From CAZPMT01 sp964587655 (lineage in GTDB: Bacteria > Hydrogenedentota > Hydrogenedentia > Hydrogenedentales > SLHB01), in contig CAZPMT010000027.1 of NCBI GenBank assembly GCA_964587655.1, forward strand, positions 1 to 51,387: a DNA stretch of 51,387 nucleotides, read 5' to 3'. The position numbers and the translations under genes are program-made. The notes beneath the pieces were generated by a model. It worked only from the letters and a program-made list of their open reading frames with translations, was not told the DNA's origin and searched no databases. Shown here piece after piece: positions 14,983-24,219 of this stretch (position 1 is its first letter; each line of letters opens with the position of its first letter).

Positions 14983-17379
14983 TTATCTCAACTCCACCTG
15001 GAATGCGGCCTTCAGTTTGCTCAAAATCCGGTCCCATGCCTTCTGAGTGTCTTGATCCGTTAAAGTCCTTTCGTCGGACCGGAACACAAGACTGAGCGCA
15101 ACGCTCTTCTTCCCTTCGGGCACTTGCTTGCCCGTGTAGACGTCGAAGATGTCCACGGCCTTCAGGAGCTTTCCCCCGGCTTGCGCAGCCAAGTCCCGTA
15201 TCGCGCCCGCCGGGATCGACACGTCGACCGCCAGCGCCATGTCCCGGCGCGATGGCGGGAACATGGGAATCGACCTGAACGGCGCCGCGGAACGCTTCAG
15301 CGTCAGCAAAGGCTCCATGTCGAGTTCCATGAGATACACCGGCTGCTCCACGTCGCAACTTTTCAGTATCGCTTCGCGCACCTGCCCCAGGCAGCCCAAC
15401 ACGGCCTCTCCCATCAGCACCCTGCCGCATTGACCGCTCTGAAACGGACCGAACTCGGCGCTCTCAAACACGCACGATGCGCCGAAGAAATCCAGGACCG
15501 CTTCACAATAGCCTTTCAGATCGTAAAGGTCCACCGCGTGCTGAGGCGCGCTCCAGTGCTTGTCGCCGCTGAAGCCCGATAGTACGACCCCCACGCGCAT
15601 GGGCTCGTACGGCAGCAATTGGCCAGATACGGGAACGTAAACAGGGCCAAGCTCGAAAGCAAGGATGTTCGTGTTGCCGTGGCGGACGTTTCTGGATACG
15701 GTTGCGAGCAGCCCCGGTATCAACGAGGACCGCATAGTCGCTTGCTTCTCCGAAAGCGGGTTCTGCAGGGCCACCATGTCGAGGTATGCGCCGTCCAGTC
15801 CGCTGCTCTTCACGTTCTCCGGACAACTGAACGTCCAGTTGAAGAACTCGCTCAGACCTTGTCCCACGAGGAATTTGCGAAGGGCTCGGATCGCCGCGTC
15901 CTGCGGCGCGAAGACCATATCTGTCTGACGTACGGTTGGAAGAGTGGTCTCGATCTTGTCATACCCGTTGAGTCGCGCGACCTCTTCGATAAGGTCCGCT
16001 TCGTGTGAAACGTCGTGACGCCACGTCGGAACGCGAACCGTGCATGATTCGTCCGAGCTCTTCAAGATCGCGAAACCGAGACCCTGCATTATCCGGCGCT
16101 GCGTTTCCGGCGGTATCTTCGTGCCTAGCAGCAGGTCCGACCGCTTGTACCGCAAGGCGATCTCCTTTTGGACAAGCCGGCGCGGGTACTCATCGAGCAG
16201 CCCGCGCGCCACTCTGGCGCCGCAAAGCTCCTGCATCAACATGGCCGCCCGGTTGATCGCATATAGCGCCATCTCCGGATCCGCGCCGCGCTGGAATCGC
16301 ATCGACGCCTCCGTTTGCATACCAAGCCCGCGCGCCGTCCGGCGAACCGAAGAAGGCTTGAAGTACGCGCTCTCAAGGAAAACCCGGCTCGTTCCCTCTC
16401 CCACTTCGCTGTCTCGCCCGCCCATGATCCCCGCGACGGCCACGGGGTCCTCAGCATCCGCGATGATCAGCATGTCCGGCGTAAGTTCACGGACCTCGCC
16501 GTCGATCGACGTTATCGTTTCCCCGGCGCGCGGCGTGCGCACAACTATGCGGTTTCCCTTGAGACGGTCGTAGTCAAAGGCGTGCAGAGGATGCCCCGTC
16601 TCGAACAGCACGTAGTTTGTTATATCGACGACGTTGCTTATGGGACGCTGTCCCGCCGCCATGAGCCGCCGGCACATCCATTCCGGCGATGGGCCGATCT
16701 TCACATGGTCCAACACGCGACCAATGTATCGCGGGCAGAGATCATCGTTCTCGATGCGCACAGACGAAAGCGCCCCGGCAGCCGGGTCCGTCTCCGATAT
16801 CCGAATCTGCGGAAACCGAACCTCTCCGCCAAGGGCCGCCGTCAGCTCACGCGCGATACCGAGCATACTGGCCCAATCGCCACGGTTCGGGGTGATCTCG
16901 ATCTCGAAAACGACGTCATCCAGGCCCAAGATAGGTATGGCGTCTTGTCCTATCTTTGTATCTGGTGACAGGATGAGAAGACCCGTATGATCCTCTCCCA
17001 ATCCAAGCTCGCGGGCGGAGCACATCATTCCTTGAGACTCGACACCACGCATCTTACGGCGTGCGATTTCGAACTTCCCAGCCAATGTGGCGCCAACAAC
17101 CGCCGTAGGTACAATATCGCCTACGCGCATGTTCGCAGCACCGCATACAATCTGGAGCGGCTCCCCTTGGCCGATGTCGGTGCGGCAGACGACGAGCTTA
17201 TCCGCGTCCGGGTGTCGATCGATGCTCAGGATCTTGCCCGTAAAGACCTTACTGACATCCGCGCCGGGACGGTCGATGGCTTCGATCTCTAGGCCGAGCA
17301 TAGTAAGCAGGTGCGCAAGTTCGTCCACGCCGACCGGAATGTCAACGTACTCTTTCAGCCAGTTCACCGAAACGCGCAT
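14983..17379 (-). CDS. pheT: Phenylalanine--tRNA ligase beta subunit
   Basis: A 798-residue beta subunit of the alpha2-beta2 bacterial enzyme that charges tRNA-Phe. The N-terminus MRVSVNWLKEYVDIP is typical. Next come the tRNA-binding EMAP-like domain (VFTGKILSIDRHPDADKL), the B3/B4 editing domain (YIGRVLDHVKIG, VDITNYVLFETGHPLHAFD), B5, and the C-terminal anticodon-binding FDX-ACB domain (PPSRRDMALAVDVSIPAG). Length is normal. The ATG at 17379 follows the pheS stop by one base (TGATATG), so the subunits are translationally coupled. Confidence 0.98.
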   Translation of the reverse strand: MRVSVNWLKEYVDIPVGVDELAHLLTMLGLEIEAIDRPGADVSKVFTGKILSIDRHPDADKLVVCRTDIGQGEPLQIVCGAANMRVGDIVPTAVVGATLAGKFEIARRKMRGVESQGMMCSARELGLGEDHTGLLILSPDTKIGQDAIPILGLDDVVFEIEITPNRGDWASMLGIARELTAALGGEVRFPQIRISETDPAAGALSSVRIENDDLCPRYIGRVLDHVKIGPSPEWMCRRLMAAGQRPISNVVDITNYVLFETGHPLHAFDYDRLKGNRIVVRTPRAGETITSIDGEVRELTPDMLIIADAEDPVAVAGIMGGRDSEVGEGTSRVFLESAYFKPSSVRRTARGLGMQTEASMRFQRGADPEMALYAINRAAMLMQELCGARVARGLLDEYPRRLVQKEIALRYKRSDLLLGTKIPPETQRRIMQGLGFAILKSSDESCTVRVPTWRHDVSHEADLIEEVARLNGYDKIETTLPTVRQTDMVFAPQDAAIRALRKFLVGQGLSEFFNWTFSCPENVKSSGLDGAYLDMVALQNPLSEKQATMRSSLIPGLLATVSRNVRHGNTNILAFELGPVYVPVSGQLLPYEPMRVGVVLSGFSGDKHWSAPQHAVDLYDLKGYCEAVLDFFGASCVFESAEFGPFQSGQCGRVLMGEAVLGCLGQVREAILKSCDVEQPVYLMELDMEPLLTLKRSAAPFRSIPMFPPSRRDMALAVDVSIPAGAIRDLAAQAGGKLLKAVDIFDVYTGKQVPEGKKSVALSLVFRSDERTLTDQDTQKAWDRILSKLKAAFQVELR

Positions 17380-17380
17380 A

Positions 17381-18397
17381 TCAGAATTGCTCCACGAACC
17401 GTAAGTCATTCTCGTACAAGTAACTGATGCTGTCTACGGCATGCTTCAGCATCGCGATGCGATCCATCCCAAAACCGAAGGCGTAGCCCGAGTATTTCTC
17501 GTAGTCGTAATTCGCATATCGGAAGACCTCCGGATGCACCATGCCGCACCCGAGGATCTCGAGCCACCCGCTGTTCTTGCAGATACGGCAGCCGCTTCCA
17601 TTGCAGACGGTGCAGGAGATGTCCATCTCCGCCGATGGTTCCGTGAACGGAAAGAAATGCGGGCGGAACCTCAGCTTGGTTTCCGGTCCGAAGAACCTAT
17701 GCACGAAGAGCATCAGCGTGCCCTTCAAATCCGCGAAGCTGACGCCCTCATCCACCAGCAATCCCTCGATCTGAAAGAACATCGGACTGTGACTGGCGTC
17801 GTAGTCCACGCGATATACGCGTCCCGGCGCCACAATGGCCACCGGCGGCTGGATCTTTTCCATGACGCGCATCTGCACGGGGCTAGTCTGCGTCCGCAGT
17901 ACCACCCCGGGCTTTACAAAAAAAGTGTCGTGCGAATCGCGGGCCGGATGATCCGCGGGCGTGTTCAGACTGTCGAAGTTGTAATACTCGGTCTCGACGT
18001 CCGGTCCCGTGGCGACCTTGAATCCCATTTGGAAAAAGATGTCAAGGACTTCCTCTGTCACCTGCGGGATGAGATGCATGTGACCCATCCGGGGACGCCG
18101 CCCCGGCAGGGAAAGGTCGACACGCCCTTGTTTCGAGCGTTTCTCCGCTTCCTTGGCATCGAGGGTGGCCTTGCACTCATCCAGCGCCTGGCTAATCGAC
18201 GCCTTCACCTCGTTTGCGGCTTGGCCCAGCGCGGGGCGTTCCTCCTGCGGCGCCTGGCCAAGTCCGCGCAGCACCTCGGTCAACGCGCCCTTCCGGCCCA
18301 GGTACTTCACGCGCAGCGATTCCAGCGATTGCAGCGAATCCGCCGCCGCCACCGCTTGAACCGCTTCCGCCCGAATCGCCTCGAGCTTCTCCTTCAT
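17381..18397 (-). CDS. pheS: Phenylalanine--tRNA ligase alpha subunit
   Basis: A 338-residue class II synthetase alpha subunit. The N-terminal coiled coil includes LESLRVKYLGRKGALTEVLR. Class II motifs are clear: motif 2 around RVYRVDYDASHSPMFFQIEG and motif 3 GFGMDRIAMLKHAVDSI. Four cysteines (CTVCNGSGCRIC) form the zinc-type site found in many PheS proteins. It directly precedes pheT and follows yggS by 21 bases in a long minus-strand operon. Confidence 0.98.
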   Translation of the reverse strand: MKEKLEAIRAEAVQAVAAADSLQSLESLRVKYLGRKGALTEVLRGLGQAPQEERPALGQAANEVKASISQALDECKATLDAKEAEKRSKQGRVDLSLPGRRPRMGHMHLIPQVTEEVLDIFFQMGFKVATGPDVETEYYNFDSLNTPADHPARDSHDTFFVKPGVVLRTQTSPVQMRVMEKIQPPVAIVAPGRVYRVDYDASHSPMFFQIEGLLVDEGVSFADLKGTLMLFVHRFFGPETKLRFRPHFFPFTEPSAEMDISCTVCNGSGCRICKNSGWLEILGCGMVHPEVFRYANYDYEKYSGYAFGFGMDRIAMLKHAVDSISYLYENDLRFVEQF

Positions 18398-18418
18398 GAA
18401 AGATGCCCTCTCTTCTCG

Positions 18419-19090
18419 CTATGAAAACAAAGCCGTGCCGATACGCACTTGGGTCGCGCCTTCTTCGATCGCGACCTCGAAGTCGTTCGACATGCCCATC
18501 GACAACTCCCTCAGACCGAGCGGTTCGGCAAGTTTCCGCAATCCCGCAAACACGGGCCGCACATCCTCGGGATCGTCCACGAATGGCGCCATTGTCATCA
18601 GACCTTCGGCCCGCACGTGCGGCAATGCCGCAATCCGCTCCAGCGCCGCAGGCAACTCAGCCGGCGTGAAGCCATGCTTGCTGGCCTCGCCGGAGACGTT
18701 GACTTCGAGCAGGACCGGCATCACTTTTCCGCGTTCCGCGCAGTTGCGATCTAGCGCCTCTGCCGACTCGATCCGGTCCACCGAGTCCACACAGTCGAAC
18801 AAGGCGGCAACGTCGCCAGCTTTCCGCCGTTGCACCGTCCCGATCATATGCCATCGTGCCTTGGAACCCACCACTTCAACTTTCAACCGCGCGCCTTCCA
18901 CGCGATTCTCGCCCACGTCCGTGACGCCGAATTCGAGGAGCGTCCGGATCTCTTCGATGCCCACCGTCTTTACCACGGCCACAAGGCGGATCGAATCGGG
19001 CGCACGCCCCGCCCGCAACGCCGCCTCCGATATCCGGCGGCGAACCTCTTCGACGTTTCGTTCAATCAGGTCCCGTGCCGGCAATGCCAA
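18419..19090 (-). CDS. Pyridoxal phosphate homeostasis protein, YggS family
   Basis: A 223-residue protein of the YggS/PROSC family, a PLP-binding TIM barrel that buffers free pyridoxal phosphate. The PLP lysine is Lys41 in RLVAVVKT. Family blocks GVTDVGENRVEGA, RWHMIGTVQRRKAGD, VNVSGEASKHGF and LSMGMSNDFEVAIEEGATQV (then RIG) are all present. The frame is open far upstream, but that part overlaps the TPR gene. A TTG at 19090 preceded by GGGAGGGAC gives the normal family length and is chosen. A TTG start suggests modest expression. Confidence 0.92.
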   Translation of the reverse strand: MALPARDLIERNVEEVRRRISEAALRAGRAPDSIRLVAVVKTVGIEEIRTLLEFGVTDVGENRVEGARLKVEVVGSKARWHMIGTVQRRKAGDVAALFDCVDSVDRIESAEALDRNCAERGKVMPVLLEVNVSGEASKHGFTPAELPAALERIAALPHVRAEGLMTMAPFVDDPEDVRPVFAGLRKLAEPLGLRELSMGMSNDFEVAIEEGATQVRIGTALFS

Positions 19091-19185
19091 GTCCCTCCCT
19101 GAGACTGCTGCTGGTCCGTCCGGAAAGAAGAATAGAAAGGGCCTGGCCTCGGATTCAAGCGTCCGGGAACAGCAAGAAGAGCCGG

Positions 19186-20640
19186 CTACTTGCCCTCGGA
19201 CGAGGTCGCTTCCGGCGGGGCGTTCTTGTACTTCTCCGCTTCTTCGCGACGCATCACGGCCTTCTTCTCGGAAACCGACAGCGGAATGCCCGCCTTGAGC
19301 TTCACGTCGATGATCATGTTCAGCGCTTCCGTCGCGAACGGAGCGCTCTTGGACCACGCGTTCTGCAGCACGGCGATCGCCTCAAGATACCGCTGCTCTT
19401 CAATGAGCTTCTGGGCCTTCATACGCATGATGCGTCCCACCGCAAATGGGTCTTCCTCCTGACCGCTACCCGACAGATCCTCCCACATCTTCACTGCTTC
19501 GCCACGGAGCCGCTCCGTTTCCGCCCGGGCCGCTTCAGCTTCCGCGGGGTCCTTCGCGTTCCGGGCGCGTTCAGCGGCCTTCTCCACTTCCCTTTCCTTG
19601 ATCAAGGCCTTCTCACGCGGGATGAAGCGCGGCGCCGTAAGGTTGTCAGGGAACTTCCTCAGGTAATCTTCCCAACCGGCCAGCGCCTCCTCATACTGCC
19701 CGTTCAGTTCCAAGGCAATGCACAACTGCCGCGGCACCCAGCGGTCGTGACGGTGGCGGATGGCTTCCGAAAGATACTTCACCGCGTTCGGATAGTCTTT
19801 CAACTTCAATTCGTAAACTGAGAATCCGAGGTCGAAGTACAGCTTGTAGTTCCGCGGATTCTTTCGGATGCCGTCCTTCAGGAAATCGACGGCAAGGTAG
19901 TAGTAGAGCTCTTTCTCCCCAAGCCGCGTCCCGTACTTCGAGTAATACTTCTTCAGAGGTTCCGGCGTATCGGGCATCTTGGCCGTCGCATTGTACGCGA
20001 GGTGCCACGCGCCAACGAGGTACGCATCGACGAAAGTCGGGTCCAGGGCCACGCACGTATTCATCAGAGGGACCATCCGGTGCAACATGCCCTGATGCCA
20101 ATACCTATCCACCTGCATCCAGACAAAATTCGCCGCGAGTTTGCGGAAGCCGAAGAAGATATTGCCGATCCCGACGTTCGCGCCCTGCTCGCCGTAAACC
20201 GCGCTAGGATCGAACTCCGACGCCACGGAGGACAGCCTCTTTTGTCCGAGGTACTTCACAAAGTCTTCGCGTTGTTTGGCCAGCGCACTTCCCCTCGCCA
20301 GGTCCCAGATAATCCGATCTTTCGACTCGTCGCTCGTGACCGCGATGAGTCTCTTCAGCGTATTGCCTTTGTCGTCCTTCGCACTCTGCTCCGGAAGGAC
20401 CTTTTCCGCGACGTCGAGGATCTCCTGAAACAGGGGCCGATCCATCATGGCCTTATCCTCGATGTCCGCGGGCTGCGCATTGAAGTCGGGGAACAGACGG
20501 TATTGCGTCGACTCCGCGAGAATCCACCTATAGAACGTCTCCGATTGGCGGAGACGCCTGATGTGACAGCCCTGGAGCGCTCCCAACGTCAAGGCGACAA
20601 CCAGGAGACAGGCAAGAATGATATTGGAGGGTCTCTTCAT
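19186..20640 (-). CDS. TPR-repeat protein with N-terminal membrane anchor or lipobox
   Basis: A 484-residue protein. Residues 6-24 are hydrophobic and end in ALQGC, which could be a lipoprotein site or simply a signal anchor. The body is helical with tetratricopeptide-like repeats, for example KNPRNYKLYFDLGFSVYELK, NAVKYLSEAIRH, QYEEALAGWEDYLRKFPD and RYLEAIAVLQNAWSK. A long charged coiled coil lies near residues 350-400. It starts six bases after the ABC permease gene ends, so it likely works with that transporter at the membrane. The molecular role is not known. Confidence 0.75.
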   Translation of the reverse strand: MKRPSNIILACLLVVALTLGALQGCHIRRLRQSETFYRWILAESTQYRLFPDFNAQPADIEDKAMMDRPLFQEILDVAEKVLPEQSAKDDKGNTLKRLIAVTSDESKDRIIWDLARGSALAKQREDFVKYLGQKRLSSVASEFDPSAVYGEQGANVGIGNIFFGFRKLAANFVWMQVDRYWHQGMLHRMVPLMNTCVALDPTFVDAYLVGAWHLAYNATAKMPDTPEPLKKYYSKYGTRLGEKELYYYLAVDFLKDGIRKNPRNYKLYFDLGFSVYELKLKDYPNAVKYLSEAIRHRHDRWVPRQLCIALELNGQYEEALAGWEDYLRKFPDNLTAPRFIPREKALIKEREVEKAAERARNAKDPAEAEAARAETERLRGEAVKMWEDLSGSGQEEDPFAVGRIMRMKAQKLIEEQRYLEAIAVLQNAWSKSAPFATEALNMIIDVKLKAGIPLSVSEKKAVMRREEAEKYKNAPPEATSSEGK

Positions 20641-20646
20641 TGAGGG

Positions 20647-21480
20647 CTACAGCTCCTTGCGCCGGAAGACCCAGTAGGCAATGAGGTAGCCGGCAAGCGC
20701 GTAAATCAACGCGTATATGATCAGGTTCGGTATCAGCACATCGCGCGGCGGATCGTTCGGCTGCAAGTACAGGATCTGATTGCGCAGGCTGAAATTCTGA
20801 AGGTTCGGCAGGACTTGGTACAACGCATACGCCGCCTTCCCGACCATCGCGTCGAGCCACTGCCCGGTTTGCCCGGCGCGCACGTACACGTCATTTAGAT
20901 ACTCGGTCATGTTCCCAGTGATGTAGATGAACAGACCGGCGATCGTCGGCAACACGGCGGAAGTCGACGTGCAGGATACCGCGAACGTGAACGCCGACAC
21001 GATCAGGAACTCGAAGTACGTCAGGAAGATCGACCACAGCAGCAACGTAGGCATTATGCGTTGCTTCAGGTACAGCGCGATGAAGAACAACGCCCCCATC
21101 AGCACAAGGTTCATGATGACGATAAGTTGAACGCCCAGGAACTTGCCGATCAGGTACTCGAACCGGCGCACGGGCTTCGACAGCACCGTATACACGACCT
21201 TATTTTCCACTTCATTCGGCACCACCGAAGCCGAGATGAAGATTGTAATCAGCACGCCGAAGATCGAGATCGCCGTGACGCAGATGTCCTTTATGAGCTT
21301 CGCCTCGATATCCGTCTGGGCGTCGCCCACGGTCGTTTGCGTCATGAAGGCCGTCATGAAGCTCGATCCGAAGATCACGAGGATGCTCAGGATGAGGATG
21401 CCTATCAACAGCTTCTTGCGCATTCCCTCGCGCCACGTGTACACGGCAATGGTCCAGGGGCCTCGAATATGATCCATCAT
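20647..21480 (-). CDS. ABC-2 type transporter permease
   Basis: A 277-residue integral membrane protein with about six hydrophobic segments, of the ABC-2 permease type (PWTIAVYTWREGMRKKLLIG then SSFMTAFMTQTTVGD). An amphipathic block, VVPNEVENKVVYTVLSKPVR, is typical of permeases similar to NosY or GldF. It begins five bases after the ATPase gene stops and is followed six bases later by the TPR gene. The substrate is unknown. I chose the ATG at 21480, since the longer open frame upstream overlaps the ATPase gene. Confidence 0.9.
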   Translation of the reverse strand: MMDHIRGPWTIAVYTWREGMRKKLLIGILILSILVIFGSSFMTAFMTQTTVGDAQTDIEAKLIKDICVTAISIFGVLITIFISASVVPNEVENKVVYTVLSKPVRRFEYLIGKFLGVQLIVIMNLVLMGALFFIALYLKQRIMPTLLLWSIFLTYFEFLIVSAFTFAVSCTSTSAVLPTIAGLFIYITGNMTEYLNDVYVRAGQTGQWLDAMVGKAAYALYQVLPNLQNFSLRNQILYLQPNDPPRDVLIPNLIIYALIYALAGYLIAYWVFRRKEL

Positions 21481-21485
21481 AGATA

Positions 21486-22427
21486 TCAGGAACCTTTCTT
21501 TTCCGCCGCGCCGATCACGCGGACGAAGAGTTCTTCGAGCGTCTCGCGGCGAGGCGCGATGCTCTGCAACGGGAGGTTCTGCGCCCGGCACATTTCAAGC
21601 GCCTGGTAAACGTTCAGCGTATCGGGCACGCGCAACGCCACCCGATTCTCGACCCGATCTTCGACCTGAATGCCGCCGGCGGCAAGCTTGGCAAGCGCCT
21701 CGGCCGGCGCATCGACAACGCTGATCATCACTTCCCGGTTCGTAAGCAATTCGTCGAGCGCGCCCGACATCTGCAATTCGCCCTCCGAAAGAATGCCCAC
21801 GCGATCGCTGATCAACTCGACCTCGAGCAACTCGTGCGACGAGATCAGCAGCGTCTTCCCCTGGTCGCGCAGGTTGGCCAGGATGTCGCGGATCTCCTTG
21901 CGCGCAATCGGGTCCAATCCCGTCGTGGGCTCGTCAAGGATGAGGATCTGCGGATCATTCAGCAGCGCCTGCGCCAGCCCGATGCGCTGCCGCATACCCT
22001 TCGAGTATCCGCGCACCAGACGCTTGCGCGCGCGCGACATTCCGACCGTATCGAGCGCCTGGTCGATGCGCCGCGTCAGTTCAGCCCCGGCAAGACCGTA
22101 GAGGTGGCCGTAAAACCTAAGCACCTCCTCGCCCTTAAGGAAATCGGGGTAGTACGCTCCTTCGGGGAGGTAGCCGATCTTCTTTCGGATGGCCGCCGAC
22201 CCCGTATCCTTGCTGCCAAGGATCTGAATGCTGCCCGAAGTGGGAAAGATGAGTCCAAGCAAGAGCTTGATGGTGGTGGTCTTCCCCGAACCGTTCGGCC
22301 CGAGATAGGCGAAGATCTCCCCGCTCAGAATCTCAAGATTCAGCTTCTTGAGGGCATGGACGTCCTGGCCTCTGAAGGCAGCCTCGTATACTTTCGTCAG
22401 GTCGTGGGTTTCGATGACTACAGACAC
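21486..22427 (-). CDS. ABC transporter ATP-binding protein
   Basis: A 313-residue ATPase. Walker A is GPNGSGKTTT (residues 43-52), the signature is GYSKGMRQRIGLAQAL, Walker B is ILILDEPTTGLD, and the switch histidine is in LLISSHELLEVE. The C-terminal extension after residue 220 is common in ATPases paired with ABC-2 permeases. The start is taken as a GTG at 22427 with GAAAGG upstream. The open frame continues to 22508 and would then include a PAL-A palindrome (peptide CRVLTNCCV), but no ribosome site supports that. First gene of the eight-gene minus-strand run. Confidence 0.92.
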   Translation of the reverse strand: MSVVIETHDLTKVYEAAFRGQDVHALKKLNLEILSGEIFAYLGPNGSGKTTTIKLLLGLIFPTSGSIQILGSKDTGSAAIRKKIGYLPEGAYYPDFLKGEEVLRFYGHLYGLAGAELTRRIDQALDTVGMSRARKRLVRGYSKGMRQRIGLAQALLNDPQILILDEPTTGLDPIARKEIRDILANLRDQGKTLLISSHELLEVELISDRVGILSEGELQMSGALDELLTNREVMISVVDAPAEALAKLAAGGIQVEDRVENRVALRVPDTLNVYQALEMCRAQNLPLQSIAPRRETLEELFVRVIGAAEKKGS

Positions 22428-22470
22428 GGATATGAGCCTTTCGTCTATTGGATGACTACGCCACACGCAA

Positions 22471-22534
22471 CAGTTTGTCAAAACACGACAAACTGCGCCG
22501 TACTTCACAGTTTGTCAAAACACGACAAACTGTG
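22471..22534. repeat. Two tandem PAL-A palindromes
   Basis: Copies at 22471-22495 and 22506-22534 share arms CAGTTTGTC and GACAAACTG with identical AAAACAC loops. They lie just upstream of the ABC ATPase start and would be in the leader of its mRNA. Confidence 0.9.
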
Positions 22535-22629
22535 GTGCGGTCAAGCCGCAAGGTGATACGCCTCTATGTACCGCGAGAAGGAACGCGTCAACTCTCAGAT
22601 AATAGCAGAGTGGAACCTAGCAGTCAATT

Positions 22630-23030
22630 TCGGGTTCTTGCGTACTTCGTTCCCGCCCAGTCGTGCTCGTGCTCCTGCCCGTAATCGTAATCGTAATCGT
22701 AATCGAAGAAACGAACAGTCACAACCACGAAGAGCATTCCCATGGTGCTGGGCTTTTCATCACAGTTTGTCAAACCACGACAAACTGTGACGAGAGCGCC
22801 TCATCTGGCCACATTCATACAACTCGTTGCATGTGAATCCGTGAATACTGACTGGCATAAGCAGCGGGTGCATCAGCGCCCTGAAATATGGCAATGGCAA
22901 TTTGCCACGGCAAGTCGCGGAGTCTTCCAAAATGGAAACGTGGCGATATCTCATTTGCTCGATTACGATTACGATTACGAGCAGGAGCACGAGCACGATG
23001 GGGTGGAGACGACGTATGCAAAAACCGGAT
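22630..23030. repeat. About 400-base MITE-like region with long imperfect terminal inverted repeats
   Basis: The left arm contains CGTGCTCGTGCTCCTGCCCG followed by four TAATCG units (22662-22706). The right arm (22959-22998) is its reverse complement with three units. Weaker complementarity extends outward to about 22630 and 23030. Between the arms lies a PAL-A copy at 22760-22790 and nothing I can call a gene. Open frames reading ARNRNRNR on either strand are products of the repeat, not proteins. Confidence 0.7.
22760..22790. repeat. PAL-A palindrome
   Basis: Arms TCACAGTTTGTC and GACAAACTGTGA, 12 perfect pairs, loop AAACCAC. It sits inside the MITE-like region. Confidence 0.9.
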
Positions 23031-23040
23031 GAGCCTGATT

Positions 23041-23949
23041 TCAGGAAGCGCCACCGCGCGCCGCTGATACCTCTTCCGCGGAAGGGACCGTTTCATCCCA
23101 GAACTTCACGGGCTGCCCGTCGCGGATGAGATAGAACCGCGGCGGAGCCTGCCCGATCAGATTGAAGAACGTTCGAATTGATGATCCCAACGAATGCAGA
23201 GGGAAACCGGGCCCGGTCCGCGCCTCGAAATCGGCGAGGCCGCCTTCCGCTTCCTCGTAACACAGCGCAGCCACCTGCGGGAATCCTGGCGTCTCCATCA
23301 AGGCGTTGATCTTCTCCACCGACGCCATGCAGTGGTCGCACGTCATGCTTAGCACGGGCACGAAATACTCACCGATGCCCAAGTCGTACTTTTCCCCGTC
23401 CACCTCGAACACAAACTCCGAAAAGGCGCCGTCCTTTTTCGGCGCGGCCTCGAGATGCGCATACGCGTACGACGCCACGCCGCAGGCCGCCACAACCGAA
23501 ATTCCGTACCGAATGAGCACTGAACGCCGGCTCGCGCTCAATTGGGGAGATCTCCAACAGCCACGCCACGCAAACAAGCAGAGAAGGATCAAGACCGCGT
23601 TCTTGCCGATCGAAACTCCCGGGGACATCTCGATTGGACCGAAGCAGCCGCAATCCTGAATGCCATGGAAGGCCCACGCGTACCCTATCAATCCGGTGAA
23701 GACGACGAGCAGCGCGAGCACGGCCGCGTGGACCATCCCCAAGAGGCGCGCGCCAAGGACAAGCGCGCATCCGAGCCAGATCTCCACCCACAGCGTACCC
23801 AGCGCCGCCGCACTCACAAACCCCGGATCCGACAGAACGCCATAGTGCGTTATCTGGACCACAAACAGGTTCACGTCCGCGGCCTTCAACAGGGCGCCGG
23901 TCACGAACACCGCGCCCAAGAGTATTTCGGCGGGTCTCCACAGCCACAT
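23041..23949 (-). CDS. MauE/DoxX-like membrane protein with C-terminal redox-type domain
   Basis: A 302-residue protein. The first 140 residues form about four membrane helices with the MauE-family signature GIQDCGCFGPIEMSPG; MauE relatives support disulfide formation or quinone-linked redox steps. After a fifth helix (about 165-185) comes a periplasmic thioredoxin-like region with a CxxC-type pair, MTCDHCMASVEK, and a tail TFFNLIGQAPPRFYLIRDGQ. The layout suggests a membrane-tethered thiol oxidoreductase, by inference. The start is uncertain: the ATG at 23949 puts a membrane helix first, while an in-frame GTG at 24024 adds 25 residues; neither has a strong ribosome site. Confidence 0.7.
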   Translation of the reverse strand: MWLWRPAEILLGAVFVTGALLKAADVNLFVVQITHYGVLSDPGFVSAAALGTLWVEIWLGCALVLGARLLGMVHAAVLALLVVFTGLIGYAWAFHGIQDCGCFGPIEMSPGVSIGKNAVLILLCLFAWRGCWRSPQLSASRRSVLIRYGISVVAACGVASYAYAHLEAAPKKDGAFSEFVFEVDGEKYDLGIGEYFVPVLSMTCDHCMASVEKINALMETPGFPQVAALCYEEAEGGLADFEARTGPGFPLHSLGSSIRTFFNLIGQAPPRFYLIRDGQPVKFWDETVPSAEEVSAARGGAS

Positions 23950-24219
23950 GGTCGAGGTCCCAAACAAGCGATTGGTTTCACGCGCACCTTCGTGCAAACA
24001 GTAAGTGTACCGAACGATTTCCACGTTCGCAACAGGACAAAGCGGCCCACGATTCGCATGTAAGAGCAGGACAAACGCTTCTTAGCATTCGTGCGGCCAC
24101 GGAGCCAATCTGCGCGAGTTCTCTGCTGCGGTCTCGAGTCTTTCGTGGGGATTGTGAGCGGCCTCTATTGTCTCAGCAACGCGCTCGTGGTAGCATACGG
24201 TGGTCAGGAAGGGGTCCCT

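Noticed and set aside
19091..19357. An 89-residue N-terminal extension of YggS
   Set aside because: It overlaps the TPR gene and has no family similarity; the TTG at 19090 gives the normal length with a good ribosome site.
22566..23096. Open frames encoding ARNRNRNR-type peptides
   Set aside because: They translate the simple repeat arms of the MITE-like region on both strands; no ribosome site or domain.
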